Source of the DNA: Chitinispirillales bacterium
Lineage (GTDB): Bacteria; Fibrobacterota; Chitinivibrionia; Chitinivibrionales; Chitinispirillaceae
Direction of reading: 5' to 3'
Length of the DNA stretch: 64,000 nucleotides
NCBI GenBank assembly: GCA_031254105.1
Contig: JAIRVB010000018.1
Span: 1 to 64,000, forward strand
The translations under genes and the position numbers were made by a program. Under the pieces are notes generated by a model that was not told the DNA's origin, ran no database searches, and saw only the letters and a list, made by a program, of their open reading frames with translations. Shown here piece by piece: positions 63,253-64,000 of the stretch; the first letter of the stretch is position 1, and every line of letters begins with the position of its first letter.

Positions 63253-64000
63253 ATCAACGCAGTAACAAAACCGGCGCCCAGGAATCTGGATGCTGTTTTC
63301 AATAATATCGCTCGTTTCCCGAACCGTCTTTCGAAAGGTGATTTCTATCTTACCGCTTACCCGGCCATGTATGTGACCAGGCAGATGGATATAAGGTTCA
63401 AGGAACTTTTTCGAAAAGGGCATGTTAAGGGAACTGTCATTATAGCAGCGGGAAACGAGGCAAGCGCGGTTGGAATGGCAATGCCATTTCGGCCCGGCAA
63501 GGATATTGTGTCCCTGCTTCACCGTAACCTGGGCGCTCATCTCGTGCAGGGCTGCTCACCATTTTCCTCAATTTGCCAGTACATGGCAAACGCTCAGAGC
63601 CCCACTCACGGCAAAGAGGGCAATGTGCATTATGGAGATGCCGCCTCACTTCGTTTTCCGATGGTCAGTCATCTTGGCAGTATGCTTGCGGTTGCGGTGG
63701 GCGGGACGTGGTCAGCCCGCAGAAACGGCTGCGACGCGTTTGGACTTGCCGTAATAGGCGACGGGGGAACAAGCACCGGTCAGTTTCATGAGGCGCTTAA
63801 CATGGCGTCGGTTAATAAGGTTCCGGTGGTATTTATTGTTGAGAATAATGGTTACGCTTTTTCCACTCCCGTGGAAAACCAGTACAACTGCAAGTCGCTT
63901 TCCGACAGGGCGGCCGGTTACGGAATAAGTGGACGCACTGTAAACGGCCTCGACGCTTATGAAGTGTACAGCGCGGTTACAGAGGCTCTTGAACTTATGG
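63253..64000 (+). CDS. 2-oxoacid dehydrogenase E1 alpha subunit, 5' part, unusual start
   Basis: The frame continues to the right edge (about 249 codons in the window). TPP-dependent E1-alpha features: MYVTRQMDIRFKELFRKG, VKGTVIIAAGNEASAVGMAM, HRNLGAHLVQGC, then the TPP motif GDGGTSTGQFHEALNMASV and VPVVFIVENNGYAFST. Such subunits act in pyruvate or branched-chain oxoacid dehydrogenases. No ATG, GTG or TTG stands before residue 38 in frame back to a TAG at 63226. GGAGG at 63244-63248 precedes ATC at 63253, which is taken tentatively as start; CTG 63286 or ATG 63367 are alternatives. Confidence 0.8.
   Translation, partial: MNAVTKPAPRNLDAVFNNIARFPNRLSKGDFYLTAYPAMYVTRQMDIRFKELFRKGHVKGTVIIAAGNEASAVGMAMPFRPGKDIVSLLHRNLGAHLVQGCSPFSSICQYMANAQSPTHGKEGNVHYGDAASLRFPMVSHLGSMLAVAVGGTWSARRNGCDAFGLAVIGDGGTSTGQFHEALNMASVNKVPVVFIVENNGYAFSTPVENQYNCKSLSDRAAGYGISGRTVNGLDAYEVYSAVTEALELM

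Overview
The window is about 64 kb of a Gram-negative (diderm) chromosome: it encodes lipid A synthesis (lpxB), many outer-membrane beta-barrels, OmpA and BamA-like domains, and lipoproteins. A FlgM-like gene behind a near-consensus sigma-28 promoter suggests a flagellated cell. PEGA proteins, AgmX/TonB-like proteins, huge TPR proteins, SUMF1-like surface proteins, a DUF1703-type AAA ATPase and moderate GC suggest the FCB group, most likely a Fibrobacterota/Chitinivibrionia-like lineage. That placement is inferred from gene content, not from a phylogeny.

Layout. 1-1230: the 5' part of a 28-residue-repeat protein on the minus strand that runs off the left edge. 1.5-7.0 kb: lpxB, a PEGA envelope protein, a 57-aa lipoprotein, then queD-queE-queC for queuosine precursor. 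7.0-12.6 kb (minus): a barrel remnant, a 57-aa Cys-rich protein, two lipoproteins and a 1070-aa secreted beta-helix protein. 12.9-16.4 kb: sigma-28 promoter with flgM, a DUF2156 gene, and an Nfu/DUF116/DUF2007 run. 16.5-19.3 kb: a TM-TPR protein, a decayed YwqK-like gene, a MITE-like element, and a YchJ-like gene. 19.4-28.2 kb (minus): two SurA-type chaperones, a methyltransferase, FtsE without FtsX, two nucleotide-sugar enzymes and an SLBB polysaccharide-export protein. 28.8-30.3 kb: PfkB kinase and rhodanese, closed by a strong bidirectional terminator.

30.5-43.3 kb (minus) is the most notable block: eight consecutive genes for a beta-helix/OmpA protein, a barrel/TPR protein, a 1231-aa TPR protein, a TolQ/ExbB-like channel, two TolR/ExbD-like proteins (one without the proton-carrying Asp), an AgmX/TonB-like transducer, and an outer-membrane barrel. 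It looks like a trans-envelope energised machine related to Tol-Pal or Myxococcus Agl/Glt gliding systems.

43.7-64 kb: AAA-ATPase/nuclease-like protein, a metallopeptidase/propeller/barrel fusion, an Rnl5-type RNA ligase, Fic, a radical-SAM remnant, a SUMF1-like surface protein, ParA with a tail-anchored partner and a class II aldolase, a GyrI-like gene behind an SOS-box-like operator, an RlmL-like methyltransferase, DNA polymerase I with degenerate proofreading motifs, an AAA ATPase, rsmG, and the start of a 2-oxoacid dehydrogenase E1-alpha gene. Intergenic regions carry many perfect short palindromes and at least two MITE-like families. I saw no rRNA, tRNA or CRISPR.
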